Assembly: GCF_947172395.1 (NCBI RefSeq)
Contig: NC_069102.1
Location: 5,052,442-5,116,441, forward strand
Length of the DNA: 64,000 nucleotides
From: Bicyclus anynana
Lineage: Eukaryota > Arthropoda > Insecta > Lepidoptera > Nymphalidae
Direction of reading: 5' to 3'
In this document: piece after piece, positions 1 to 10,831 of the stretch
Position numbering within the stretch: position 1 is the first letter of the stretch
How the letters are laid out: each line of letters begins with the position of its first letter
Position numbers and translations under genes: made by a program
Notes under the pieces: model-generated
What the model was told of the DNA's origin: nothing
What the model saw: only the letters and a program-made list of their open reading frames with translations
Databases searched by the model: none

Positions 1-177
1 ATCGACCTGCCATGGCTACAGGCTATGTGAGGCGCTGCTCTATTTATTAACCGACTTTCAAAAAGAAGGAGGTTTTATGTTCGGCTGTATGTTTTTTTTT
101 ATAGGCAATAAATTTCCATTTACCATTACATGAACCATATGTTTTGTCAGTCAATTATTACTATAACAAGTACTTAC

Positions 178-368
178 AATATAAAGCATAAAAATGGCGA
201 TTCCTATGGCAAACAAGTCAAAGTCCGTGGTAGTTTCCGTGTGGTACTTGGCCAAGTCTTCCAGAGACTCGTCATAGAACTCTTTGGCAATTTTGGCCGC
301 GCTTTGCTGTCCAGTCGTTAGAAAGTGCGCGAATTGTACCTCGGCGCGTTTGAATTGTTGGAAGAATT
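178..368 (-). CDS. PIGG: PIGG exon 7 (last exon inside window)
   Basis: Encodes EFFQQFKRAEVQFAHF through DFDLFAIGIAIFMLYI, ending at the start of a membrane segment. The acceptor tttacag precedes 368; the donor GTAAGT is at 177-172, phase 0. The phase fits exon 6 exactly, and the FxQFKxAE start matches the corresponding human segment. Downstream exons are beyond position 1. Confidence 0.88.
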
Positions 369-3300
369 CTGTAAAGGAGGAACTTCTTGATTCTCTTTCT
401 TAAAGCCTATTTTAACCGTCCACCACAGGGCTAGACCTCTCTGTTTATAGGTGAGGGGATTTTAGGCTTGTAGCAGGCGTTCAATCTTTACTATTCTATC
501 CGCATTGTTCTCCAATGAGAATAGTAAAGATTGAATGTGGTCTTTCAAAGCACGGAGGTTTAACCACAATCATCCTAACTCCAGACAGAGAACTTTAACT
601 TGAACAATTCGTAGAAGAAATGCTTTCATAGGCCAACCCAGGATCTCGTAATCTCAAGCTACATAGGCAAATCCCTAGCCTAGGAGCCTATTTAGCCACT
701 TTTGACTTAAGAAGTAGTAAGAAGTAGAAGAAGTACTTTGAAGTAAGAAGATACGCACGTTACAGGTGCAAGGAAAAATGGAAGCTGGAAGAGCATTCCA
801 TAATTTCGCAGCGTGAATCAAGCGCTGCAAATTTATGGAATGCTCTTCCAAATTATGGAATGCGAAATTATGTAACGAAGAAACAAAATGCTTTGCAAAC
901 TGACATGCTTTGTAAAAGGCTCTGTAGCCCGCGCAGGCCGGGGGGCGTCTAGCGATAAATGAAAAACCCACGACTAATACACCTCAGTTTCCCGCAAGCA
1001 CGATTTCCCAACCCACGCAGTCTTTCCCTCGTCACCCGCATATTATGGGAGTGTCATCAACGAACTTGAACTATAACAACTCGAGGCGAGGCGTTGAGGG
1101 TCGGTTCCGGGTGTCTCTAATAAGCTGCGACCTTCACACTGAATGACTATTATGGAACTTACCAGTGTCCGCAGGCGGCGACTGCTGGGCGTTGTGCGCA
1201 GCAAGCACGTGCAGCAGGTAGAGGTGTTGTTGCACGTCAGAAGGCATCAACGAAGGCAGTATCCTGCCGGTACTATCGCCTGGTATGGGCGCGTTCAGTA
1301 GCCACGCTATAGTGGGCGCTACGTCTACTTGGGCGACGGTTGGACCTGGGCCTGATCTACAAACGTACATGGGTTTGTTTTAACTTGCCCCGTTAAGAGT
1401 GTGCAATATGTAATTTGGTGGTTACAAATGGTTCTGGATCTCAGATTCTGGAAAAGTTAGGAGCCTGATATTTGGTTAAATGATATTTCAAAGTGTTAGC
1501 TTCGACTATACAAAATACACAATTTGTAAAACTTTTCTAGATAGTTTATTTTTTTGAAAAATACATGTTTTGCTTACATTTTGCTTTCAATCTCAGGAAA
1601 AGAAAAACTTATTTTCTTAAATTTTTGTTTTGTATAGAAAATTAGGTATATATCTTGAACATGGCCATTTTGTTTTTCGTTATGTTTTTTAATTTACTTG
1701 CAATTAGGTAAAAATGGTTTTGGCGCTCACGTCATAAAATTTGCGTCGCGCGTCAATCGCTCCGTGCTTTTCACTCACGTGAAAGTCATAATTCGGCGTC
1801 TCGCTTGCGCTTCGAATTTTATCCGTATCGTACCGACGTGCTGCGCGCTCTTAACATAAATCTATACTAATTTTCTATTATAAAGCAAAAGGTCACAAAA
1901 TATCAAAAATCTTTGGACATACAAAGATGAAATTCAGCAGAGAGGTTTATAGTAGACATCCGGCATTTAAACATACGGCAATCAAAGACACTGGACATTT
2001 TTAAAAATGCCGTAAAGACTCATTATTTATTTAATATTTTATTTAATACACTTTATTTGTACACCACAAAAATAAAAGAAAACAAGCAAAACAGAAACAC
2101 AAGAAAAAGTAGAATACAAAAGGCGGCCTTATCGCTTAGTAGCGATCTCTTCCAGGCAACCTTAGGCTTAGGAACTTATTAGGACAACTGTAGGTGGTGT
2201 GTACGTAATAATATTGTACATATACATACATACAAATAACTACACACTAATACATAAACCATAATACACAAATTATATAATAATTATAAATATCATAAAA
2301 TAAACTAGTATATAAATATATCATTATGTCGTATGATAAATATTCTAATAAAATAAAATATGTAACTAGTGACTAAGATAATATGTCTTAACGGATTTTT
2401 TAAACATATCAAGGGATTTGGATTTCCGAATGTCGACTGGGAGTGCATTCCATAGCTTAACAGCACGAACAACAAATGAACACTTATAAAATTTACTCCT
2501 ATGGAAAGGCATACACAGAGTAAGAGCACGACATGTTCTTAGCTCTGATTGCACTCCCAGAAATGTGAATTTCTCCTTAAGATAAGGAGGATATTTTGGA
2601 TTAAAGAGCACACAGTACAGAAGAGAAAGTACATGCAGATCCCGGCGACGGCGAATAGGAAGCCACTTGAGTTTCTGACGAAATTCAGATATATGGTCAT
2701 ATTTGCGAAGGCTAAATATAAACCGAATTGCAACATTTTGAAGTCGCTCAAGTTTATTAAGATAGTCCTCAGTCAAACTGGGATAGCTTGCGTCCGCATA
2801 ATCGAGAACAGAGAGTAGGAGAGAATTTGCTAACATAACTTTGGTAGGAATTGGAAGAAGAGAACGTAGGTGTCGTAACGAACTCAACGTCGCAAACGTC
2901 CTCCTACTCAACTCCTTGATATGCATGCACCACGATAATTCCTTGTCCATAACAACTCCAAGGTTTTTAACCGAATCACAATACGGTATCATGACACCGT
3001 TGTAAATAATAGGTGGTACGTCGCCCCAAACAACTCTTGAGATTAGACTAGGACTGCCAATAATAATTGTTTTTGATTTAATAGGGTTAACCTTAAGCCC
3101 ATACTGTTTGCTCCATACTGAAATTGCATTTAGATCTTTATTAATAGCAGACACAGCAGAGCCAAGGTTCTCAAGAGTTGACAAGCGATATATTTGCACA
3201 TCATCTGCATACATATGGTAGAGAGAAGTGAAACATTGAGTGATAGAATTAATGAATATGGAAAAGAGTAAAGGAGATAACACGCCACCCTGAGGTACCC

Positions 3301-6300
3301 CGGCCGAAACATCACACCAAGATGAGAAAGAATCGTGAACGCGAATACGCTGTTTACGGCCATTGAGGTAACTCCGAAACCAGTCAACCACCGATGGAGA
3401 TATGTTAAGCGAGCATAATAAACCCAACAAAATGTCATAGTCAACAGTGTTAAAAGCATTACTAAAATCTAGCAGAACTAAGACTGTGAGTTGTCTATTA
3501 TCCATCGCCCAGCGGATATCATCAGTAACTTTTGCTAAAGCTGTGACCGTACTATGACCAGGGCGAAAACCGGATTGAAAGGGACTTAGAATGGAATGCT
3601 TACTAAGAAAAAGACTCAACTGTCGGAAAACCAATTTTTCAAGGACTTTTGACAGAAAAGGCAAAATTGAAATAGGTCGAAAGTCTGAGAAGGAATTAGG
3701 GGTAATTTTTTTAGGTAATGGAATAATTTGAGCACTCTTCCATGCCTCAGGAAATTTACTGGAGTGGATGGAATAATTTAGGATATGGGTATCTGGTGCA
3801 GTAAAGACGATCTGTATATATTATTTCTCTTCAATATAATGTATTTATTAGTATATTTTGTGTATATTTTATGTATTTTATTCTTATTGTCGTAATATTG
3901 TTTATGTATTAGGATGTAAATTATTTGTATGTATGTGTATTACTAATACTATGGTTATTTTTGTTTTACGCCACCTGCTGATGTCCTTAAGTTTTCCTAA
4001 ACCGAACACAGGCTTTTTATCTAAGAAAAAAGGCGATGTCCCCGCGGTATTTGTAAAAAACAGAATTTCACGAGACAGATGTCCGTTAGTTCTGTACATG
4101 AAGGTACATCATGGGCGTAGCGAGGTACGGGCAGGGGGGCAGCAGCTCCCCCCCCCCCCCCCTTAGCAGTGCGGTCGGTTACTTAAAAAAGAATCGTTTC
4201 AGCTGAAAACCGGGCGAAACTGAGGCTGAATTCGGTTTCAGCTTCGGCCGAATACTCTATTAAAGTATAGCGCCCCCCCCCCCCCTAAATACAATCCAGG
4301 CTACGCCCATGCTATATAATATGAAGACACTTTACTTACGGATGAGGGCACACAAAGTTGTCGCTCTTGACCACCACCAGCGGCACCAACACCTCAGCAG
4401 CGCTAGCCCCGCCGTGCCCGCCCGCGTCCCTCATCCCGTGGTCTCCACAGATTATCAATATCCCTGATCTATGCTGAAAAATACATCTATCCTAAAAATA
4501 TCGAATATCCTAAAAATATCGAAATGCCTATCCTCTGTATCAAGTAACGTCTAGCGAGGCAGGTCTTATACAATAATTGGTCTGAATCTGGCGCTAACAT
4601 GGCATCAAGTGAAGATAAATAGACAAAATACTGACCAACGGCAGTGTTGTCCCTGTCCCATCTCTTTCGTACCAATATATAACCAAACCAATAAATAGTT
4701 TGACAAATTTGTTAATGACACTCCCATGATATGCGGGCGACGGGAGGGGAAGAACCGTGCGGATATGAAGTCATGCACGCGGGGTAGTGGTAAGGACTGC
4801 GTGGGTGTGTAGAAGTCCGCGCGGGGCATCGCTACACCCCTCCCGGCCCCCGAGGACCATCGAGAGTGTAACGAACGAATTTGCCATGCTATAGAAACGT
4901 CAAGCGTACATAAATAAAGGTTTTACTTAAAAAAAAAAATTATTTACCCATGTCCTCATGCCTGTGTATATTTTCTTGACCACATCATCCATTTCCAATA
5001 GTTTGGGCTTAATTTTGGCACTTCTAGCACCTTCCAGGTGCCCGATGTGGTCCAAGCCCAAATAGTGAAGCACCAAGAAGTCGAACGAAGGCTTCTTGTT
5101 CTCATCCGGTGCAAGCACTTTGTCTAGATGTCTGGTCACGTTGTTATCTACCTGAAAAAAAGAAATATTCTAATATGATTATTTGAACTGATCTTGGATA
5201 ATTATTATTGTTGCTTGTTAGTAAATTCAGACTTGGAAAACTATTGTGCCTTAGACTCCTTAATGGGACCTCAGCGGCGTCACCGGGTGTTTTGGGCAAG
5301 CGCAGAAGCACTACCTGATGGTGACCGAAGGCAGAAGCGGAAGATGTGGCCGGAACGACTCTCTAAGAGCGTATCCTCTGAGACAATAAAATAACATTCT
5401 AGTCTATACATAAAAAAAACAAAATGCTCTTTTTATAGCTCCGTACTCACAAGATACCCTTTTAGTTTCGTTATGTCCGTCTGTCTGTCCATGGCAGTGT
5501 AGCGTCCCATCGACTTGCCCGCTGTCCCCGCGCACAGCTGGCGAATGTATGAATGAGGTAGTGCCATCCGAGTCGTTCCACAGGCCGGGGAAGAGCCTCA
5601 GCCACGTGTCGTCACCGTACATGACGGCGCGGCGTCCCCTAGACTTAGCCGCTGGCAAATGTGTCACGCTCCCCGACATAATCTCTATACGCATCCAAAT
5701 GTATCAAACCTCAGTATAATCTGTGACGAAGAAGGAAGTAGTGCCATCCGAGTCGTTCCACATGCCGGGGAAGAGCCTCAGCCACGTGTCGTCACCATAC
5801 ATGACAGCGCGGCGTCCCCTCGACTTGGCCGCTCGCAGCACGCTGTCCCCGCGAACTGCCGGCGCGCCGAAGTTAAGCGCTACGTCGGCGAACGTTGACA
5901 CGCTGCCCGTCATCATGGCCTGGATAGACAACCATTATAAATAAAAAAATAAATACATTTGGATTTAGGCAATCTATCACTATCTAGCCCACAGAAAAGA
6001 CAACGCTAAAAGCTAGTGCTTTCAGCAATAGAAGTAGCAAGGGGGCGTGGCCCGCGTACACCCGAGTGTGCGGAACATCTCAAGCGAGTCCACGCATGTA
6101 CTAGCAGTCTTGTTTTGTTCTGTGACAAAAGGAATAAATAATATTCAACTCTAAAGTAAGGGTGACATATTTCATTTTTCACTAAATATTAAACAGCCAT
6201 TTAGGCCACGCCCCAGGTACGCTGGGTTCAATACAAAGAATTGGCACTTTATAAATCTAGTTACCTCTTATATCTGTGATCTAGCTTCAAAGCATGCATA

Positions 6301-9300
6301 CATATAAGTACTATAAGATAGAATTCATACATTTATATATGCGAACTGTCTACCAAAGAAAAGGAAATTCATAAAGCCTGATACAAACTCCAGTTTCTCA
6401 TATATCTAGATTACAGTACAGTATTGAGTCTTAACTTCTAAACCCATTTGGATGAAATTTAGTATAGAGATAAATAGTATCTTGTAGCAAAGCAGTACAT
6501 AGGCTACTTTTTATACCGGTAAAATCCATGATTTTCGGAATTCATAAAAAAAAATATATATTCACGAGCTCTTCCGCTTAATATTGTTTTCGAATTACGC
6601 GAGTATATAATTCGAAAACCACAGAAGCATAAAATTTTCGTGTTTCTGAACATTATGAGGCAGGCATGTCATGCTAATTGATAATAAGCAATTACCAATG
6701 CAATCAATCGATTACATTTAATAGATTGGATTTTACAGGAAATTTTGCAACACAAGTGGGAAGTAAAACTCATATAATTGCATACTGGTTCAATTAAATT
6801 AAATCGTGTTAGTTCTACTAAAAAGTATGTTACTGAACAGAATTTGATAATGGTGTCTGTGGGAAATGTTTTTTTTAATACATCTTCGATTTTCTAAAAT
6901 TAAAATAGAAATTTGCAATAAAATTTGCAAACTGTGACTTCATTTGCATCAAATTAAATTTTTCACAAATCCCGCAGATACAATGGATATTTTCAGGAAA
7001 TAGCATTCGTTATATTTTATTTACTTCTAGAAATCTAGAGGATGAAAGCATTTGGCCATATCTAAGGTAATAATAGTTAAAGTCAATGATATTAGATGAA
7101 AAAAAATATAGGTATATGGTCGAATTGAGAAACCTCCTCTTTTTTTTGAAGCGGGTAAAAAGAGGTAGATAGGTTACATAAACCAATTTCGATGTTTACA
7201 ACTGGCACACAAAAATTATTTCAACGGCGTTGTCAACGGCGCGATGACAGTGCGGCGACTGAGCTAAGGTTGGCTAATTAGCATAGTTTTATCGTGCCAC
7301 TTGCGGTCCGCGTATAACTAGACCTACATACCGCTTATAACCACCGATCTATCTCTTTTTTCTTCCAACATTATTGGTTAAAGTTTATAACCATCACCTA
7401 TTGCAACTTAAGCATCACCTATTGCAACTAAAGCATCACCTATTGCAACTAAAGTATCACCTATTGCAACTAAAGCATGCACAAAACAGTTCATTCAATG
7501 ACGACGACCTGAGGACGACTTACGTTACCAGATAAGCATCATGTACCTATAGTTAATAAAACAAATAGTTGTCTTTAAACAGGAGGTATACCTTTTGCTA
7601 CACCAGTAACCATACTGTGAATAAACCTAAGTCTTTTTATGTGACACCGATATAATAAACTAAATGATTGCAACAAATCACAACACCAAAGAAAAAACTT
7701 TAATGAAGAAATAAACAATAAATTGTACAATTTGTTTCTAAATAAAGAGATTTAAATAAAGGCTAATTTATCTCTCTAATTTTTTTAATATAAAACAGAT
7801 CACAGATAGATATGAGAATGAGTTCAGATGCTTAACCATAAACATGTTATAATAGCTTAGGATTATTCTAAGCTATTTGACTGCAAAAATAAGTTTTTTC
7901 TTTGGTTGGTGCACCAAACCAAGCAAAGCTGTGATATAATTACAGAAAGTGACACTTGCGAATATATCCCTCCAGAAGTTTATAGTGCGCCTCCACTGTG
8001 CTTTCTCCTTTTTCCTTTCCGGTGACTGTGCATAACATAATTAATTAAATATACAGTATTCTGACGTAAAAATGTGAGCCACTACAACTTTCGTAAAGGC
8101 AAAATAATATATTGTCGACCAATCGTTATACAGGGTGCTGGGGAGTATTTCCCATAACTCTGGGGTTATATTCTTTAACAAAAATGTGTTCAACACGCAC
8201 AACGGCCAATCAAATGGCTAAGTGCGGAAACGGCCCAGAATAAAGAAGAAGAAGAAGATGTGTTCTAAAATAAATATTTTCAGAGTAAATAATAAAAGTA
8301 AATTGTAAATAGATCTTAAAATGTGTCCCTTATGACGTTTTATTGTTTTACGTATTTAAAATGCAAGGATCTCGTAAAGGCGTGTGTTACATAGATAGTC
8401 AGAATTATTTGAATATACTTTGTATGAAAGCATATTTTTTTTTTTTTTTAGTTAAAGAATATTAGTTATGCAATGCGGCTCCTATAAGTGTACTCGTCAA
8501 CACCCGAGAAATACTCCCGAGCACCCTGTATATCAACAAGTTTTAAATTTAAACATTTTTACTAATGTCTGATTTAGAGGCAATTCTACAAAAAAGTTTT
8601 TCTTCGGCCTTGTGATTGTATTTAGCAATATTAAAGAGACATTTGTAGCTCAATACAGTTAAACAGTACAATCTATACATATTTTCTAAGTTTTAATTCC
8701 TAAATCAATTAATTATGTAGTGATAATAAATGTAGTAAAAATGATGATTTTGAAAAGAGCAGCTGTTGAGCTTTTTGCCGGCTTATACTCAGAAAACTTG
8801 CCTATAGAGTCAATTAAAATACAGAACCCCTCATGTGTGAGTGTGACTCGCATTTGGTCCATAATTTTAATCTATACTAATATTATGAAGGTGAAGATTT
8901 TGTTTGTTTGAACGCGCTAATCTCAGGAACTACTGGTCCAATTTAAAAAATTCTTACAGTGTTACATAGCCCATTTATAGAGGAAGGCTATAGGCTATAT
9001 ATCATCCACATATTCCTACGGGAAAGAAAACCACATGGGTGAAACAGCACAGCGTCAGCTAGTTTTAAATAAAGTTTTATAGAACTAATTACCTTAATCC
9101 TTGGCATGGTGACTGTAGGTGGTTCTGCCACTGACACATAAATGCATGCTGATTTGTTTTTCAACAACTGTCCAGTAAAGGGCATGTATTCTTCAGTGGC
9201 AAAGTCATATCTCAAGCCATCTATAACCATCAGTATTACACTATTCTCGCCTGAATTATATACTTCATGGCCATCAATACTGGAAAGGTCAACAAAATTT

Positions 9301-10307
9301 TTTATTATGATAAGTGTAATAATAAACAAGCTTAGTTTTATTTTTATTGGATGTGCTACTAAATGAACTATCTTTTGATTGACTTTTGCATTGCTTTTAT
9401 ATAGATTGTGTTGATAAGGATAACAGAAGAAATTTTATCAAGTAAATAGAATAAAACAAGTGGTTTTACATCATTGTAGATGCATAGAAAGAATTTGAAC
9501 ACAGTTTTTCTCTGTACATTCAATTATTAGGATTTTGTTTCTACTTTTCAGAAACATTACTGAATCAGCAGACACCTGAAACTTTATCTATGTATGTGTA
9601 TGATATACTCTTACTTATCTTTTATTTTCTTGTGACAATCAGAAAAAAATGATTCAGTAGTTTTGGAGATTGATAGTTTCAGCATCAGACAGTTAGAAAA
9701 AAAGTATCCCATGTATGATCAAGTCAAAAAAAATAAGATAATTATGATAAGATTGAATGTTTTAGCATACAAGTTTTAGCTTAGAAATAACAAAGATAAT
9801 TGTAATTTTGTTTAAATGCCCATAGAAATCTAAAGATCATCAAGTGCTTACGACATCATTAGCTCATACCATTTTGTATGGGGCGTTTTTCAGGGATCCG
9901 CAGCAGCGCTGCAAATCTGACCCTTTAAATCCCTGTAGCTCCGAAAGTAATGATCGCAGATACCCTGTTACTTATACAAAATTGCTTTACTATTACCATA
10001 CTTTTAATTTATATACAATTTAAAAAACTGTGATCATCCCTATTTCAGTACCTACACAATTTTTAATTAACTGGACATGGATATTTTTTTTTACTGAAGA
10101 GACTCACTAATATTAAATATAATCAAAAATAATGTACTATTGTACTCACCTGACACTATTAATAAAATTTGGAAGGTCATCCATATGACTTATTTTCCCT
10201 GAATGGTATTTCAGTGGGAAAAAGCCATACATAAACAAGAACAGTGAACCATAAGCTGCAAACAACAGCCATAGAGCTGTCCATCTATGTTGGATCCAGG
10301 ATAACAT
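178..10307 (-). CDS. PIGG: GPI ethanolamine phosphate transferase 2 (N-terminal half, gene runs off left edge)
   Basis: Seven minus-strand exons (10307-10150, 9279-9093, 5919-5710, 5151-4948, 4473-4340, 1356-1163, 368-178) join with consistent phases into 426 codons with no stop. PIGG adds phosphoethanolamine to the second mannose of the GPI anchor in the ER lumen. Visible: an N-terminal membrane anchor (about residues 9-30), then the alkaline-phosphatase-superfamily core with the metal-binding VIDG, the nucleophile-type motif PTVTMPRIK, GDDTW, DGTTSFFVTDYTE, VDNNVTRHLDK, HYLGLDHIGH and CGDHGM. These segments match vertebrate PIGG in the same order, including the later QxDVAPT and FxQFKxAE segments, which separates it from PIGN and PIGO. 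The start is chosen at the first ATG (10305-10307, context TTCGCCATG), just ahead of the membrane segment. The human protein is near 980 residues, so the multi-pass C-terminus lies outside the window. The intron holding the LINE and the intron holding the broken exon copy are the notable oddities. Confidence 0.93.
480..535. repeat. Perfect inverted repeat (hairpin)
   Basis: Arms 480-497 and 518-535 are perfect 18-bp reverse complements around a 20-base spacer, inside the PIGG intron between exons 6 and 7. Confidence 0.8.
675..835 (-). mobile_element. LINE reverse transcriptase C-terminal fragment
   Basis: The minus strand reads AAKLWNALPASIFP followed by a short tail. LWNALP near the end is a hallmark of Jockey/CR1-type LINE ORF2 C-termini. 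Only the last ~50 codons survive, in a PIGG intron. Confidence 0.6.
784..853. repeat. Inverted repeat overlapping the LINE fragment
   Basis: Starts GGAAGAGCATTCCATAA and returns as its reverse complement ending TGGAATGCTCTTCC, arms about 27 bp with one or two mismatches around the GCAGCG...CGCTGC stem. Probably a fold-back rearrangement of the LINE tail. Confidence 0.7.
1163..1356 (-). CDS. PIGG: PIGG exon 6
   Basis: Encodes SGPGPTVAQVDVAPTIAW and LLNAPIPGDSTGRILPS, matching the QTDxAATLAxxLGLPIP segment of vertebrate PIGG. The acceptor tttgtag precedes 1356; the donor GTAAGT is at 1162-1157, phase 1. Confidence 0.92.
1905..2190 (+). mobile_element. CR1-like LINE 3' end (plus strand)
   Basis: The plus strand carries a short relic of the LINE C-terminus (SKTLDIFKNAVKTHYL, compare SKSLDMFKKSVKTYYL in the neighbouring element) followed by a 3' region with GGCGGCCTTATCGCT, a small stem (TCGCTTAGTAGCGA) and TCTTCCAGGCAACC. 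The same 3' block recurs at 19543, 31911 (reverse) and partly at 32253, 47450 and 50390. Confidence 0.7.
2200..3820 (-). mobile_element. 5'-truncated CR1-like non-LTR retrotransposon
   Basis: Reverse transcriptase frame open from 3820 to the stop at 2366; the first ATG is at 3664 but homology continues upstream (FPEAWKSAQIIPLPK, DFRPISILPFLSKVLEK), so the true 5' end is lost near 3802-3820. Motifs in order: GFRPGHST, LLDFSNAFNTVD (catalytic Asp), AGVPQGGVLSPLLF, YADDVQIY (catalytic YADD), then a C-terminal region ending KLWNALPVDIRKS. No stop or frameshift interrupts about 480 codons, so the insertion is fairly young. It sits in sense orientation in PIGG intron 5. The endonuclease domain and ORF1 are absent. 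Confidence 0.9.
4110..4311. mobile_element. Short TIR element with poly-C tracts
   Basis: Ends CATGGGCGTAGC (4110-4121) and GCTACGCCCATG (4300-4311) are perfect 12-bp inverted repeats. Inside are two long C runs (about 4146-4161 and 4271-4285) and a CAGCT/AGCTGAAA-rich middle. It lies about 30 bp downstream of PIGG exon 5. A related terminus may occur in the element at 23830-24363. Confidence 0.6.
4340..4473 (-). CDS. PIGG: PIGG exon 5 (CGDHGM motif)
   Basis: Encodes HRSGILIICGDHGM then RDAGGHGGASAAEVLVPLVV. I chose the acceptor ttttcag (exon starts 4473) because it keeps phase 0 with exon 4; the alternative catag acceptor five bases later would need a different phase. The donor is GTAAGT at 4339-4334, leaving two bases of a Pro codon. 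Confidence 0.88.
4948..5151 (-). CDS. PIGG: PIGG exon 4
   Basis: 68 codons, VDNNVTRHLDK to MRTW, between a ttttttcag acceptor and a GTAAAT donor. It contains HYLGLDHIGH, the conserved metal-binding region of the family. Confidence 0.93.
5240..5392 (+). repeat. Dispersed repeat (GGGACCTCAGCGGCGTCACCGG family), copy 1
   Basis: Shares TGGGACCTCAGCGGCGTCAC, GGGCGAGCGCAGAAGC-like and AACTCTCT...CTCTGAGAC blocks with 20168-20330. Unclassified interspersed repeat inside a PIGG intron. Confidence 0.65.
5480..5700 (-). pseudogene. Broken tandem copies of PIGG exon 3
   Basis: Immediately downstream of the intact exon 3 in the same intron. One copy (about 5560-5690) keeps KSRGRRAVMYGDDTWLRLFP and GLWNDSDGTTSF with one Leu/Met change, but lacks about 18 codons of the exon's first half (in frame) and the last ~9 codons and donor. 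Beyond its end a third, more decayed fragment (about 5480-5557) begins with PAVRGDS and then frameshifts. The copies read as one open frame of about 96 codons by chance of the deletions. No donor is seen, so I treat them as non-functional; an alternative exon cannot be excluded without RNA evidence. Confidence 0.8.
5710..5919 (-). CDS. PIGG: PIGG exon 3 (intact copy)
   Basis: The acceptor tatccag precedes 5919. Exactly 70 codons from AMMTGSVSTF to SDYTE-like TDYTE, phase 0 at both ends. The donor is GTTTGA, weaker than the GTAAGT-type donors of the other exons. A broken tandem copy of this exon lies immediately downstream at about 5480-5700. Confidence 0.92.
5941..8126. other. PIGG intron 2, 3' part: no gene seen
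   Basis: AT-rich intron. It holds a Helitron-like fragment at about 6400-6545 (GGATGAAATTTAGTATAGAG and AAAATCCATGATTTTCGG blocks), the AACCTCCTC repeat end at 7126-7165 and the 21-bp tandem array at 7392. Nothing else recognised. Confidence 0.6.
7392..7475. repeat. 21-bp tandem repeat, four copies
   Basis: Unit CATCACCTATTGCAACTAAAG repeated four times with single-base changes (7392, 7413, 7434, 7455), in PIGG intron 2. Confidence 0.9.
8127..8532. mobile_element. MITE with 24-bp terminal inverted repeats
   Basis: Left end TATACAGGGTGCTGGGGAGT (8127 on) and right end reverse complement (to 8532) match over 24 bp with one mismatch. About 406 bp, no coding capacity, TA at both outer ends compatible with a TA target duplication. 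Located in PIGG intron 2. Confidence 0.75.
8745..8835 (+). repeat. Fragment of a dispersed repeat (CCGGCAAGAAACTC family)
   Basis: Reverse complement of part of the repeat at 41915-42075 (GAAAAGAGCAGCTGTTGAG...GCCGGC). Short 3' LINE-like relic. Confidence 0.5.
8870..9066 (+). mobile_element. Helitron-like non-autonomous element
   Basis: Begins ATCTATACTAATATTATGAA, carries TTGAACGCGCTAATCTCAGG and the AGGCTATAGGCTATAT block, and ends GTCAGCTAG followed by T. The CTAG end preceded by a GC-rich stem fits Helitron termini. It ends about 25 bp from PIGG exon 2. Confidence 0.6.
9093..9279 (-). CDS. PIGG: PIGG exon 2 (metal site and nucleophile motif)
   Basis: The acceptor ttccag lies just before 9279 and the donor GTAATT at 9092-9087. 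It encodes VILMVIDGLRYDF (metal-binding Asp) and PPTVTMPRIK, whose Thr is the expected nucleophile position of this phosphatase-fold family. It starts by completing the Ser codon from exon 1 and ends in phase 0. Confidence 0.92.
10150..10307 (-). CDS. PIGG: PIGG exon 1 (start codon, signal anchor)
   Basis: ATG at 10307-10305; encodes about 52 residues beginning MLSWIQHRW, with a hydrophobic run ALWLLFAAYGSLFLFMYGF typical of a signal anchor. The donor GTGAGT lies at 10149-10144 and leaves two bases of a serine codon completed by the next exon. Confidence 0.88.
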
Positions 10308-10831
10308 GGCGAAAATAGGTACTTTATTTACTATTTAAGTACTATGTACTATATAAGTACTATTTTTATCAAAGACATTAAATTATTTACTTATTTCTTT
10401 GTTTATATTTCATGGACACATCAAATTATTAGCACATTTTTTTTTATCTTATTGTAATCATTTTACAAGACACAACCACTTCACAAAACACATTTAGTCG
10501 ACCGGACAGTGAAAACTGTTTGGTTAGTATTACAGTCGAGTGTTCCTCCTGCAGTGTGGTCATTTCCTTCGCAATATTCCGGATTCGTAATACATTGTAC
10601 TTAGTTATTGGCAATTTGGTAATATTATCGGCGATTGGAATCGGATACGCACAGTGAGTCTTGAGATAACGAAATAAACCGGCTGTTAGTGTATTAGGTT
10701 AGGAAACAATATGGCACTTGAACATGTAGTCTTTGGTTAGAAACTACAATTTTCTATTAGCTAATTACTTTAATTTAATAGAAGAGAATAATAAATAGCA
10801 TTTTTGAAAGCAAATCAATAATTAATAATTA
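10308..10831. promoter_or_regulatory. Upstream region of PIGG (probable promoter and 5' UTR)
   Basis: Lies directly upstream of the PIGG start on the minus strand and is free of recognised repeats except the small palindrome at 10809-10841. No TATA box or other element can be assigned with confidence; the inference rests on position only. Confidence 0.35.

Noticed and set aside
2539..3459. Several 70-110-codon open frames overlapping the LINE
   Set aside because: They lie in other frames or the opposite strand of the reverse transcriptase and carry no motif.
4487..4675. An extra PIGG exon between exons 4 and 5 (WYERDGTGTTLPL-like frame ending before GTCAGT)
   Set aside because: It resembles the human KERETPLP stretch, but no acceptor gives a matching phase and exon 4 to exon 5 already joins in phase.
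5404..5694. A 96-codon frame as an independent gene
   Set aside because: It is the broken copy of PIGG exon 3; part of its frame is frameshifted exon sequence.
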